Counted from the stretch's first letter, positions 33,691-45,010 are shown. The stretch is DNA of 64,000 bases from Macrosoma leucophasiata (GCA_036365455.1 JAWQUS010000007.1:19298001-19362000); one strand, 5' to 3'. Notes: a model not told the origin generated them from the sequence alone. Numbers and translations are program-made.

Positions 33691-35309
33691 ATGTTTTTCC
33701 TGGATAGAAAATAGCCGTACTGCCGTAAATCCGTATGTTTGTTGTCTTCCTTTTATCTTAGGAACTATGCAACAACGACAAGAGCCTATAAAGTTAAATA
33801 ATAAACTAATTAGCACTGTATGTTCTTAGTTTTCGTCAGCTACACTCACTGACGCGAGATAAATCCGAAAACTAGTTTTATTTCAATAATTAGCACTGTA
33901 CATCAAGAACTGTCTAGATTCTTAAATTTCTTAAGTCAAACTGTGCAAGGATGGCAAAAGGTCACCAACTGAGAGAAAGAACTGATCCGTAGCGAACAAT
34001 AGAATCGATTTTCAAATCGAATCGCTGCACCGTTTCAAAATATAAATCGTCATTTGTTTACGGGCAGCTACCCGTCTTTGATATCGTATGTTATACGTTT
34101 TCAATTCGGCCAGCGAGGGAGGGTTAGACCTCGGGGTCCGAAAGGGGCCTCCACAGTGTTTGAAGCGGTGATTACTAATGCGGTGGGGCTTATGGTGAAA
34201 TAATCTTAGTGGAGACGCTAATGAGAAAACATTTTACTGGTCGCCAGGGGCACTTGACGATTAATTAATTTCTCTTTTGACATTTTTTTTTCGAACGAAA
34301 TTCAATACACGTAGTTAGTGGTTCGAGAGGCTTTTATTGAGATTGAGTATCCACTGTTGGTAATCATGTTGAGTGTCTGTATTTTTTAATGAAAATAACG
34401 AGTGGTAATATCTAGAAAAAATATTGTGTGGAAGATATTAAGTTTTTGAGCTAGTGTAAGAACTACATCCGTTATAAGTATTCAAAAAATCACCTTACAA
34501 TACTTTTAATAAAAGACGTATAAGATGAATAATACATATGCAATATAATTGCACACACACACACACACTGACACACAAAACTTACCCCTTTGTTATAACT
34601 TTGTAAAAATATATTAGGTTTGTCTTTATGTAAGGTCTGATGGTTTTATATCCTAGAAGATAAATAATTACTTAATTACTTTTAATGAAAATTTACGACA
34701 AAATTGTTATATGATAACATCTGGAGAAGCCACTGATTCCCGAAACACAGTACCTAAATACTAGTTTGGGAATCTATGGAGTCAATATTTAATACGATGT
34801 ATGTTTTTTTTTTGTCAATAAATACAATTTTTTGTTTCTTTTTTAATTGGATGATATTTCCTGTAGGCGACTTTTTGGTGAATCAACATTTTATTTTAGA
34901 TACAATAAAACCAAATTGAACATTCAATTAAAGTCTTAGTGGTAAAAAAAATTTAAACACATCAATATATTATTATGTAGAATGGAATATGGAACCGATG
35001 AAGTAAAGCGGGTTAATTTATTTCCTCGCCTCTGGCCGGATAAAAAAAGCTGCACCGACGTCGTAGCCAACATAGGAAAATATAAATTGATTCTGTTTCA
35101 CTCGAATGGATATTGGCAGGGTTGTTTTGTGACGTTATAGAGTTAGATATTATTATATTAATTAAACTCTAAACATTTGAAATCCACAATTACACATGAC
35201 ATCTGGCTCGATTAGAACTTCTTATAGGTACATACTTCATATAGAAATAAAGATAATATTAAAATTTTCAATTTTTAACTTGGGTCTTCCTTAGGTAATA
35301 GGACAAACT
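33691..35309. other. Unannotated stretch with one CA microsatellite
   Basis: A (CA)n run occupies 34552-34568. AATTAGCACTGTA is directly repeated near 33.81 and 33.89 kb. No gene recognised. Confidence 0.4.
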
Positions 35310-35440
35310 TTTTTTTTATGTAATGGTAATGGTGATGACTGCAGCCAATAGACACCCACACAAAGACCAGAGGTCAAAATGCAGATGCGTTACCAATCCT
35401 GGGGCCTGAGATGTTATGCCTCTGTGCCGGAAATTCCCAA
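35310..35440 (-). mobile_element. Family A copy lacking its subterminal 3' segment
   Basis: T-run and ATGTAATGG jump directly to GTGATGACTGCAGCC. The missing GGCAAACAAGCATGCAG segment lies 50 bp beyond the break. Confidence 0.85.
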
Positions 35441-35488
35441 TGATAATGAGTAGGAACGATATAGTAATTTGTAAATTTTGTTACAAAT

Positions 35489-35533
35489 GTGGCAAACAAG
35501 CATGCAGTTAACATTGATGTTAAGTGATGACTT
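35489..35533 (-). mobile_element. Displaced family A subterminal segment
   Basis: GTGGCAAACAAGCATGCAG and ATTGATGTTAAGTGATGACT, the very part missing from the copy just upstream. Either a rearrangement or two independent insertions. Confidence 0.75.
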
Positions 35534-35582
35534 ACTTCAACAGGTACAACATACAACAATATCTATGATTGAAGGAACTAGA

Positions 35583-35766
35583 GGTAATTAGGTTAAAGAG
35601 CGAGGGCAGTGGACGGCACGGCAAATTCCCATTGTCGCGTTATCGCCCGCACCCAGCCAGCCGATGTCGCGCGCCAACTTTAATTCCTTTTTGCTAGACG
35701 AATTTTTAATTTGATCTAGACTTTACTGTTGCTTTTCACTAAACAGTATTTCGAATTGAGTACTGT
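35583..35766. repeat. Direct repeat K, copy 1
   Basis: GTAATTAGGTTAAAGAGCGA, CACGGCAAATTCCCATTGTC, TTGCTAGACGAATTTTTAAT and AACAGTATTTCGAATTGAG. It matches 36465 onward at moderate divergence. Confidence 0.8.
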
Positions 35767-36040
35767 ACAAAAAGTTGGCATTACTTTTACAAAACACTTT
35801 TTTTTTATTTATTTATAAATATAACGTCATCGATTCATAGAACTACTTATAAAACAATTTTGAATCTAATGATAGCTTATTGATTTTTTGAAGATTTCTT
35901 GAAATCAGTAAATTGTCAATACGAAAATCGGATCAGATGAGGCAACATTGAGAAGACTGATAGCACTCACATATTAAAGTTCTAATAGAAAACAATGGGA
36001 AAAGTTTGCACGGAAAATTCCCGTTATGGGAATAAAACGT

Positions 36041-36330
36041 ACCTAACTTCACGCCTGTAATCCCCGAAGGTGTAGGCAGAGGTAAATGCATGCATTCAAA
36101 CATACATGCAAACACCCACGACTCGCCGGTTACGTTTTGACCTTTGTAACAGGTGGCAAACCTGTTGCCATCTCCGGGCACATTACTAAACTTTGAGGTA
36201 CTGGAAGACTTCCAGAAAATGGAAAAATCCCAATAGAACCAGAGATAAAGGATTTTAAACCGTTATCTCTGATAGTCCCCCGACCCGGGAATCGAACTCA
36301 GGAACCCCAGCGTAGTAGTAGTGGGTAAAA
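36041..36330 (-). mobile_element. Family C (tRNA-derived SINE), full length
   Basis: Plus-strand text begins ACCTAACTTCACGCCTGTAA and has CGAAGGTGTAGGCAGAGGTA, GCCATCTCCGGGCACATTAC and CGACCCGGGAATCGAACTCA (inverted B box). It lies between the two K repeats. Confidence 0.85.
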
Positions 36331-36464
36331 ACCCGGAAAGCGGATGACACGCAAAAACATGATTTTTTTACAAGGGGAATTTTTGGTCTGATCAAGATAC
36401 AAGGCAAGAATATCAAACAGGAATATAAGTACTTAATGTACCAATTACATTAAAGAAACTTAAA

Positions 36465-36647
36465 GTAATTAGGTTAAGGAGTTGGTGGACGACACGACAA
36501 ATTCCCATCGTCACGTTATCGTCTGCCTCCAGCGAGCCGATAGATATTGCGCGTCGACTTTTAGAATCCGAAGACATTTTGCTGGACGATTTTTTGATTT
36601 GATCTACAATGTAGCAACTAAACAGCATTTCGATTTGTCGAGTGTTA
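36465..36647. repeat. Direct repeat K, copy 2
   Basis: GTAATTAGGTTAAGGAGTTG, CACGACAAATTCCCATCGTC, TTGCTGGACGATTTTTTGAT and AACAGCATTTCGATTTG. The copy starts 882 bp after copy 1. Confidence 0.8.
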
Positions 36648-37090
36648 TGTAAGAAATGTAAGAATAAATAAATTGGACCTATAAAAACATGATCAATGTG
36701 TAACTGATCATTTTTTATGGGTCCAATTTATTTCTTTCTTTCTCCATTATACATATAGGGTATAAGTATGTACATACTTATGAGAATTATTATTATTTAA
36801 AGTACGTTTTAAGAACTGTAGATTTTATCACAAAAATAAATAACATATTTAAGTTGGAACTCAAACCACCAACCCAGTGGCTAAAGACTAAGGCATCGAA
36901 ATCTAGCAAAGATTTCTTTATGATTAATTCACACATTTTATTTTATTGTGAAAAAAACTGTATAAAGCCTCTAATACAGGTAAGTAGAAAATTTGTTAGC
37001 AACTAAAGCCATATCAAATAACACAAATAATTTAGTCCATCTTAAAAAATAAATTTTACCGACCCGACCCGACATTTAACGTATTGGTTT
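36648..37090. other. Unannotated stretch
   Basis: Contains an imperfect palindrome around 36.66-36.73 kb (AATAAATTGGACC and GGTCCAATTTATT flanking TGATCA words). No gene. Confidence 0.45.
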
Positions 37091-37253
37091 GGAGTAGGTA
37101 TACAGCATGTATACCTACTCCTCCTAATCGCAGTTTTGTGTGGGCGGCCACACAAAACTGCGATGCGATGCGACGCCGCATCGCAGGCGATGCATTCGTG
37201 CGAGCTCGCAGATATTTACGAAGCGATGCGAATTTGCAGTTATGTAAACTGCA
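37091..37253. repeat. Cluster of five perfect palindromes
   Basis: In order: GGAGTAGGTATAC with a 5-base loop (13 bp, 37091-37121); TCGCAGTTTTGTGTGG with a GCGG loop (16 bp, 37128-37163); TGCGATGCG with an ACGC loop (9 bp, 37164-37185); TGCGAGCTCGCA (37199-37210); TGCAGTT with an ATGTA loop (7 bp, 37235-37253). The GCGATGCG word recurs between them. Could be a foldback/hAT-type subterminal region, or an unknown structured locus. Confidence 0.85.
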
Positions 37254-38879
37254 TGCACTGATTTACAATTTCTTAAAAAAAAGATCGCATGCAATTTAAC
37301 TCAAAGTAATATCCTCAAAAGCAAAATCTTTTTCAATTTCCTGCGACCACATCGCCAAGGAATGCACCCCATTAGAACGGTAGTGAGATAATGCTGAGGC
37401 GACACGTGCGAGAGCACACTCCATCGAATCGCAATACGTACCCAATCAGGATTATACAAATCCCTCGCGGCTATCGGGGACGGGGAAATAATTACGATGG
37501 CAGAGTTAATCAAGTGCCGAGAATTGAGGAAAAATTTCCTAATACAGTCGATGTGTACCTAGCTGGGTAACCGATTATTAGATTTTTTGTGATGCGTTTT
37601 TTATCTGGGATATTTGTATAATGTTTGTTTTTACAACTACGGCATTACATTTTGCTTTATAACGTAAACGTATCTTTAATGCCTGTATTCCTCGATGTAG
37701 GATTCATATATGGACATGCAAACATTTACTGAGAACTGCCCCTGGATATCTTTCGTATTTGGAAATATCCCAATAATACTTACCAATCCGTGTTCGGGAG
37801 CCAGTTGTGACCTGCTACCGAAAGTAAGAAAGGGAAAAAGTGATAAAGCTGTCCTTGCTAATCGTCTGCAATTCTTCACTTTCTATAAATGAAAAACATG
37901 CACCCCGATTTCAATAACTTTAAGCTCCACCTTCAAAGTGTAAGATCTGTCCTTAAAGATTAGGTAACTCTATTTCGCTTTGTTTTAAGAATAATATATT
38001 CTCATTGTATTTATCCGGTTCGTTAGTTTTAGAAAAGACTGAAAAATACAGACGAAAACAAGAATTTGTTAATAATTTAGAAGAGAGAAGCAATATTGAG
38101 TGTGAATTTTATAAAATGCATTTTTTTTAGTTTGTCATCGCATTAAGGTTTGAAACATGACATTCTTCATCATTAAACAAAACTGAATCTCTAAAAAAGA
38201 ATCATTCGTTCAATAAACGACGCCTGAATAAACGAGAAGATAAGTTTTTATGACACATATTCGATTTGCAATAGAATAGAAATTAGTTCTATTAACTGAA
38301 GTTATTGGAACTCGTATACCCATTATCACGTAGAGCTAACAAATACAAAAATATCCTTTAAATATGTTTATAAGCTGCTTTCTCATCAGCTAATAGAATT
38401 AGCGAATTGACTGAACGAATTGAAACTGTTAATTGGTGGCAGAGGCTAATATGACGTACGTTGGGCGACGTGATGAAGCGTGCAGTACGTCAGTGGGCAC
38501 ATAGCCGCACCAATGCACCGCTGCACACCCCCCGTGGCATGTCACCTCGCAATGTCTACTGAGATAGAAATTAAAGTAAGTGTAACAATGTTGATTCTGA
38601 TACTCTACACATAGAATAGAACCTAACAGTTGTCGACAAAGATTCTTAGATTTACCTCTGTATTTTATGCATCAGCAAGTAAACATGCATTTTACAAAAA
38701 CTTCCAGAATTGGAATAGCAATTAATACACGCTATCATTTGGCGACAGATAGATGAGTCAGCTCACCCAACGTCCTTCTTGAGGGCCAAGGGACGCCTCG
38801 AACGCTGATTTGACCGATCTTTAATCATAATGTTTTTTGCTTAGTTAAAATGTTATTTTGAAAGGTCCACAAAAATAAG
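37254..38879. other. Unannotated stretch
   Basis: No gene recognised. Overlapping short frames near 37.68-37.89 kb on both strands look accidental. Around 38.45-38.56 kb the sequence is GC-richer. Confidence 0.4.
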
Positions 38880-39112
38880 ACGATGTGGATGGTGGATGGT
38901 TGCAGAGGCCCAGGAAGACCAAGACTGACCTACCATGTCCACATAGGTTGAGTTCTGTCTGATGGTGCGGTCAAAATTCTTAGGAATCGGCGTGCATGTA
39001 TGAAGAGAATGATGAAGGTAGATGAGGCACGAGAGGTATGTCAGGACCGGGATATCTGGCGCTCTACACTCTCTGCCTACCCCGGGACCTGGCGTGTAGA
39101 TACATACATACA
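38880..39112 (+). pseudogene. LINE ORF2 C-terminal remnant
   Basis: Frames give CRGPGRPRLTYHVH, then a stop, then RACMKRMMKVDEAREVCQDR followed by DIWRSTLSAYPGTWRV. The GRPRLT and VCQDRDIWRS motifs are typical of the C-terminal end of non-LTR ORF2. It is disrupted by a stop and lacks RT and endonuclease domains. Confidence 0.8.
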
Positions 39113-39206
39113 CAAAAAATAAAATATGCTTATTGTTTAAACATTCCATAATACAAAATTATTTTCTTTATTTAGATTATAGAATCGAATGGTTAGTCTA
39201 TTGTGT

Positions 39207-39400
39207 GACGACCCGGTTAGTACAGCGGTGTGAGACGACCGTTTGATTCGAAGGGTCGCTGGTTCGATCCCTGCACCAGTACAAATATTTGTACGGCCTA
39301 CATACATTTGTTTCGTGTCTATGTTTGTGTATGTGTACAACAGCATCCACGACACAGTTTTATACCTAGTGTGAGGCTGTGAGTGTAAAGCGTATTTTCT
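39207..39400 (+). mobile_element. tRNA-derived SINE (family S)
   Basis: GACGACCCGGTTAGTACAGC, B box GGTTCGATCCC, CGACACAGTTTTATACCTAG. Tail GTAAAGCGTATTTTCTTATT. Confidence 0.92.
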
Positions 39401-39717
39401 TATTATAAAACTAGATTTACAAAGCGGCAATATATATTGTGTGTGTATATATATAGTATGTGATGCGATACTTGCGACGTAATAAACTGTTCAAATTGAA
39501 TCGCCTACTTAGTGAGGAAAAAAATTCGTGAAAGCAGTTCAGTTCACTTAGCGAATGAATACTAGACTGCGCTGTTCGTGGCCATTGAAGGCGCACCTGC
39601 ATTTCAAACGTCTAATCAAATTGGTTGATAAGTATTGAATAGTATGTTCCACTTAGTCAGTGCTTAATGGTCGTTTAGTTTATTCACCTCGTGCTGTTTC
39701 GCCGTGTGAGTGCCTAT
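39401..39717. other. Unannotated stretch
   Basis: A short TG/TA-rich tract near 39.43-39.46 kb. Otherwise nothing recognised. Confidence 0.4.
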
Positions 39718-39875
39718 TGACATTTCCGGGTACAGTACCAAACTCTGTGGTACTCGGAAACTTTCAGAAAATGGAAACATCCTAAAAGCACCAAGGATAA
39801 TAAACATTTATGTCTGAAAGCCCCCGACCCGAGAATCGAACCCAGTACCTCAGCGTTCCTGTAGTAGATCGAGGT
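39718..39875 (-). mobile_element. Family C fragment, head side
   Basis: GACATTTCCGGGTACAGTAC, TTTCAGAAAATGGAAACATC and CGACCCGAGAATCGAACCCA (inverted B box). The 3' tail is absent. Confidence 0.75.
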
Positions 39876-40634
39876 CGTACATTAAACAATAATACGACAG
39901 ACAGCGTTTATTCGGTGCCATTGAGGGATAAAAAAAAGGGAAAAACAGTAAGACGCAACATACACTCGTTCGAGTTTTACCGTGCGTCAGCGTCATCAAC
40001 ATATTATTTAAAACAATAAATACCTATCTTCAAAATCATATTTATTTAGACTAGGCATGCGTATTACAATCATGTTGTATATACAATACAGGGTATGTAT
40101 ATTTTACAAATAGCGCTTTTTAGTAAGGTTTGAAAAGAATCTGTCAAGAAACTAATTGATGAACGACCATTACCAACCATAGCCGTAATTTAAAAAGATA
40201 TCATCAATCTATCTCGGTCGTAGAACAATAAAAAACATACACAGATAACTATAACGTGAAATGAGAGAGTACCAATCCTAAGCCCGTCAACCAATTACTC
40301 TGAAAGACTCGTGTAACGTGGAGAAGGTATTTCAATTTAGCTTATTGCCTCATATGCGCTGGGATTTTGACAATTTTTTTCCTGGTCCGTCTTCCGTCTT
40401 TTACATTCTATCTATTGGTTATTTATTTGTGATTTGGATCATTACTAAATTAATATATTTTTATAGGGAGAATATTCAATTATAAACATTTTTATATTTC
40501 AGTTTTAAAACAAGATTGAAGTGAAGTATTTTGATCTTGTAATTAATGTCACTAAAAATATTGAATTATGTTACACGTATGTTTTACTTTCTTTTCTAGC
40601 GGTGTTAGTTTTTTCACTTTTAATTTATTAGGCG
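39876..40634. other. Unannotated stretch
   Basis: Nothing recognised. Confidence 0.4.
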
Positions 40635-40664
40635 ACACGAAGTTCGGTGGGACAGCTAGTTTAA
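40635..40664 (-). mobile_element. Dispersed repeat E start
   Basis: Reverse complement begins ACTAGCTGTCCCACCGAACT. The rest may extend leftward into AT-rich DNA without a clear end. Confidence 0.5.
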
Positions 40665-41254
40665 ATATATATATCCCGCTTTGAATGACAACAAAAATGG
40701 CCACTTTAAGCACGGCGCATGGCGGCAGGTCACACCACACTATCGCATTCTGGTTCATTAGGCGGGCGCCGCCTATCGCCGCGAGCCGCTCATTTTTTAT
40801 GCCACGCGCGAATTCACTCTAAACTACATTTAGAATAATCTCCAATATTGATTTAGTAGATTGTTGAATAGATTCTATAGACAGGATTTTTTAACATACG
40901 TTTGAAGTAAATTAATAAACAATTCTTGGAATATATTTTATCGTTGTTGATAAATATTAAGCAATAAATGTGAACATTGCAATTACAACGATTAGTTTTT
41001 TCTTTTCGTTGTTCAGTTTTATATTTAACTATGCATTGATCATTGTACCTACTGATATTATAATATACGTACCATGCTAGCTGTAAAATGATCATCCTAT
41101 TTTATTCGTTGTTAAATTACAAACAGTCTCCGATTTTCGCTGAATAATTAGAATCAAGAAACGCAATGAAACAAAAATATATCCAAGCAAGGATAAACCT
41201 TAAGGATAACCTTCATTTTTTACGGTGCAGACTTGAATAAAAGACTGTTTCTTA
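40665..41254. other. Unannotated stretch
   Basis: A GC-rich patch at 40.72-40.81 kb contains the palindrome TAGGCGGGCGCCGCCTA. No gene recognised. Confidence 0.4.
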
Positions 41255-41500
41255 CTGTTGTTTGGTTAGCAGGCCACTACTGCGACGCCGGAGTCCCGGA
41301 TTCGATCTTTGAGTCGCTCAGAGATAAAGGTGCTACTAAGATTTTTCCATTATTTGGAAAACATACATACAGAGGCACCTCTGTGATTGGTAATGTGCCC
41401 AGAGATGTCAACAGGCTCGCCATCTGTTACATGAGCCAAAACGTAACCGGTGAATCGTGGGTGTTTGCTTGTATGCTTGAATGCATCTGTACGCTACTTT
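41255..41500 (+). mobile_element. Family C (tRNA-derived SINE)
   Basis: GGTTAGCAGGCCACTACTGC and CCCGGATTCGATCTTTGAGT (B-box-like), TGTGCCCAGAGATGTCAACA, GCTCGCCATCTGTTACATGA, TAACCGGTGAATCGTGGGTG. An open frame spans it (41233-41580) but is a by-product of the repeat. Confidence 0.8.
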
Positions 41501-41553
41501 GGAGAATACAAGCTCGAAGTTACGAGTACGTTACGTATAGGTATAAACAAAAA

Positions 41554-41757
41554 GACAACCCGGTTAGTCCAGCGGTGTGAGACGACTGTTTGATTTGTAG
41601 GGCCGCGAGTTCGTCCCGTCCGGGACAAATATTTGTATGGCCTAAAGTTTTTTTTTTTTCATTCTGGGTGTTTGTGTACAGCGGCATCCACGACACAGGT
41701 TTATACCTAGTGTAGGCTGTAAATGTAGGTAAGCGTATTAAAAAAAAAATAAAAAAG
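41554..41757 (+). mobile_element. tRNA-derived SINE (family S), B box decayed
   Basis: GACAACCCGGTTAGTCCAGC keeps the A box. The B box reads GAGTTCGTCCC. Ends GTAAGCGTATTAAAAAAAAA. Confidence 0.9.
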
Positions 41758-42395
41758 TAATACTACACGAAAATCAAACCCTGATAAACATAAAATAATA
41801 AAGAAAATATTCACCATAAAAGCAAAATCGAAAACAACAGGAGGATACTAAAAACAATCGAACGGCACCCTGTCTCCTTGTATATTGAATACCATACCTG
41901 CACAGTAGGAACCTACCGATTTAATTTACACTACCCCCCGCCAATCGGGGACAATATTCAAATAAGGCTTCATCTATTAACGAACCCCATCGCGACATGT
42001 ACCATTATCTATCACTTCCATCTGCAAAGACCCTCCGGATCGCTACCCCTTGTCCTAAGCGCTGTTTTACATCCTAAGATTTTTAGGGTCTATAATCAAA
42101 TCAAATTCAACCATATGATCGTTGGAATTAATTAAATATCCAATGTACACACATATTTGCCTTTTCACTCGAGTATGTAAAGTTGCGCCTGGTTTCAATT
42201 ACAATTTGGATGAAGGCATTTTTTCGAAATTACTATGTTATTGTTGCGCATTGTTTCATATTTCATGGATTTATTCGTATCCAATTGGATATAGTAGGAT
42301 TGGAGTATATGAACAATAACGACCTATTTACACTGCCAGGGCAGCTTTAAGTAGGTACTTTTTAGGTAGGTATTATAAGTCACTCAACATGGTTT
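41758..42395. other. Unannotated stretch
   Basis: Nothing recognised. Confidence 0.4.
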
Positions 42396-42681
42396 ACTGG
42401 TGGTAGAGCTTCAGTGACGGAGTTCGCGGGCGTAGACACCACCGCATTACCTAATATACTTGCCGCTAAATGGTAGTGTACAGCACTATCGTGTTCTGGT
42501 CAGGTGGTATTGTGCGGCCCTGTAATTTCCGGCACAGAGGAATAATACCTTAGGCCTCAGAAGTGGTAACGCATCTGCATTTTGATCTTGGTCTTTGTGT
42601 GGATGTCTATAGGCTGCAGTCATCACTTAACATCAATGTGAACTGCATGTTTGTTTGCCACTTCCATTACATAAAAAAAAA
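42396..42681 (+). mobile_element. Family A full-length copy
   Basis: ACTGGTGGTAGAGCTTCAGT start and ATTACATAAAAAAAAAA end, about 286 bp. A possible short duplication, ACATGG/ACATGT, flanks it. Confidence 0.94.
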
Positions 42682-43528
42682 CAAAACATGTAAGATTAAC
42701 AAAACTGTACGTCGTAATAAGACAAAAACAACTAAGTTTTTAGATATTTTATTTTGAAATGATTAGTGAAGACTTATATAACATTTAGTTTCAATAGTTT
42801 GAATTAAATACTAACAGTGAGACAGACAGCTTTTACTTATGAACATTGCAAATAAGAAAATGTGATAAGTGTTATTTTCTGTTTCTAGCTTATGTAAAAC
42901 AGGCATAGAGCCATGATACAACAATAAAGAGCCAAACAAATTAAAGGCAAAATAAATATCGATAATCACTATATTACGAGAGTAAAACCAACTGTTTTCC
43001 CCCAACTAATACATGAAATAATAAATGCGTCGAGATTGAAATCTCTTACCCCCAATCTGCGGCAAGTGAGGTCGGTGGCAGTTTTTTCAATAACCCTTAA
43101 GGAACCCCGCTGGGCTGCTCAAACACATGACCGTGTCAATCACAGTTATGAATGAATACGTCTGTATTTTGCTCTGGACAGCTCTATGGGCTGTCTTTTT
43201 TCTACAAAATACATAGTCTATGACGTAAATATCTTGACTCGGGTAATAAATAGAAAGGTGTGTTCATTTTTTATTTATGTTTCATTCTTTGACTTTAATA
43301 ATGATAGAGACTGCCATCATTCAACAAGTTTTTTTAATATTTAAATTTCACGTTCAAAATGAATTTTTGTTACTACCCTTACTACTATTACGAGTATCAC
43401 CCGGGAAGTTGTTTTATTTTACCAATTTTTAAGCTTCCGTTGAGCTGTTGGTAATTTTGGCCTTCGTAAGAATTTCATTGTACTAAGACCAAAAGATTTG
43501 TTCAAATTCAAACTAGGATAGTAAATCA
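42682..43528. other. Unannotated stretch
   Basis: Nothing recognised. Confidence 0.4.
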
Positions 43529-43660
43529 GCCCCCCGAGGGTTTCCACCTTGTCGTGGCGGGGGGGCTCAGTACCCGGTGGTGTGTCGTATACCGGCGAAG
43601 CCAAGAGAAATCCAGAGAGGGAGCGGCGTTTGCCGTGGCCTGCCCGCAACTACCAGTTGT
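43529..43660 (+). ncRNA. Candidate HDV-like ribozyme / non-LTR element 5' end
   Basis: Helices can be drawn in the HDV order. P1 is GCCCCCC (43529-43535) with GGGGGGC (43560-43566). P2 is GGGTTT (43538-43543) with AAATCC (43608-43613). P3 is CCAC/GTGG around CTTGTC. P4 is CCGGT (43574-43578) with ACCGG (43591-43595), followed by CGAAG. HDV-like ribozymes are known at the 5' ends of insect non-LTR elements. The long P4-P2 joining strand is atypical. Downstream GAGCGGCGTTTGCCGTGGCC is probably the truncated 5' UTR. Alternative: an ordinary GC-rich hairpin. Confidence 0.4.
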
Positions 43661-43737
43661 ACTTACGTCAAAATCATAGTAGTAAAATGCTTCTTGATAT
43701 TTCAGTAAGATAACAGATTATGATTTTATCGATCGAT

Positions 43738-43983
43738 TATATTAATTCCATTTTTAATTTCTCGGTGTCGCTTCGTGATTTGATGGGTCCCGCTTTGTGC
43801 ATCGAAATAATATCGCCTGACACGGATCATTGGAGAGAGATGCACTTGCCCGTATTTTCATCTGAGAACGCGACAATGGGAACGATTTAAAATATTGCAT
43901 CCAGTTAGACGAGAAGACGCTTTTGTTTCAGTGGAGATTGTCTTCGATCGATCCGCATTGGATAAGTTAAATCTATGCGCACT
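43738..43983. repeat. Direct repeat L, copy 1
   Basis: TCGCTTCGTGATTTGATGGG, GCATCGAAATAATATCGCCT, GACACGGATCATTGGAGAGA and ACGAGAAGACGCTTTTGTTT are almost identical to copy 2 at 44352. There is no recognisable transposon end or coding frame. Confidence 0.88.
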
Positions 43984-44089
43984 TTTATTACTAATTACAC
44001 GAGGTACGAGCATGCAAGCAAAATTAGCTTAAATAAAATACTTCAAAAAAATTAAAAAGCACACGGACGTAGTCTAAAAATCCAGCTAA

Positions 44090-44193
44090 GTGAAAGACAG
44101 ACGAAGTTCACAGTGACAGACGGCAAGACAGACAGACACACAAATAGTCATATTAGGATTCGGTCTTTTCCTTTTCATGTACGAAACCCAAAA
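44090..44193 (+). mobile_element. Dispersed repeat G, copy 2
   Basis: GACGGCAAGACAGACAGACA, TTAGGATTCGGTCTTTTCC and TGTACGAAACCCAAAA match the 3' part of the 15-kb copy. It lies between the L repeats. Confidence 0.45.
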
Positions 44194-44351
44194 CTAGTTT
44201 ATGATGTATTATTATTCGGTTTCAGTGACGATCATACACCATAATCTATTGACTAGGGGTGTACCGGTTGTACCACAAATCAAGCTTTCAATTGTAAAAT
44301 ATTTATCGGTATTACAATAAAACAACCTATAAATGATTTCGCGTCATCGGC

Positions 44352-44650
44352 TATATTAATTCCATTTTTAATTTCTCAGTGCAGCGGGGTCGCTTCGTGA
44401 TTTGATGGGTCCCGCTTTGTGCATCGAAATAATATCGCCTGACACGGATCATTGGAGAGAGATGCACTTTCCCGTATTTTCATTTGAGAACGCGACAATG
44501 GGGAACGATTTAAAATTCTTCATCCAGTTAAACGAGAAGACGCTGTTGTTTCAGTGAGAGACTGTCTTCGATCGGTCGACGTTGGATAAGAAAAATCCGG
44601 ACAGCAGTCTTGAAAAGATCTGCATTGGAAAGATAAAATCTGTGCCTACT
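44352..44650. repeat. Direct repeat L, copy 2
   Basis: Same blocks as copy 1 plus an extra CAGCGGGG near its start and about 40 extra bases near the end. Starts 614 bp after copy 1. Confidence 0.88.
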
Positions 44651-44679
44651 TAGTAATGGATATATAATATAAGAATAAT

Positions 44680-45010
44680 AATAATGGCTACCCGTGATAC
44701 GTCTCGCTGCTGGGCACGAGCCTCTCCCCAACTTGGGAGGAAGCCTGGATCTTACTCCACCACACTGCTCAAATGCGGGTTGGTAGCGATAAGGGTTAGT
44801 GGCCAACCCGTTTACAAACCGTCCGTTTTGTTGGATGTTTACAAACCGCCCATAAGGCCTCCGACAAGGTTTAACGACTGCTGTCTATCGACAGCAACCG
44901 GGATCGATGGCTTAACGTGCCCTCCAAAGCACGGAAACGCGCATATTAATTTGCTACTATCGTTCACCCATCACACACCCGACCGCGCCCGTATCGTTTA
45001 AAAAGCCATG
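44680..45010 (-). mobile_element. 5S-derived SINE (family R), internally deleted 5' region
   Basis: Inverted orientation: CGCTGCTGGGCACGAGCCTC, TTAGTGGCCAACCCG, GGCTTAACGTGCCCTCCAAA, TTCACCCATCACACACCCGA. The 5S box-A region is mostly lost, while CGCGCCCGTATCG remains. A GTTTACAAACCGTCCG segment is duplicated inside it. Confidence 0.88.

Noticed and set aside
41233..41580. 115-codon plus open frame
   Set aside because: It lies almost wholly inside a tRNA-derived SINE (family C), and the same peptide scraps recur wherever family C is found.
33234..41757. CRISPR-like array formed by spaced family S copies
   Set aside because: The copies are kilobases apart, diverged and have Pol III boxes. 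This is eukaryotic repeat DNA.
43419..43649. Minus-strand 76-codon open frame with a basic N-terminus
   Set aside because: It runs antisense through the GC-rich 5' end of a retroelement. There is no domain and no splice or promoter signals.
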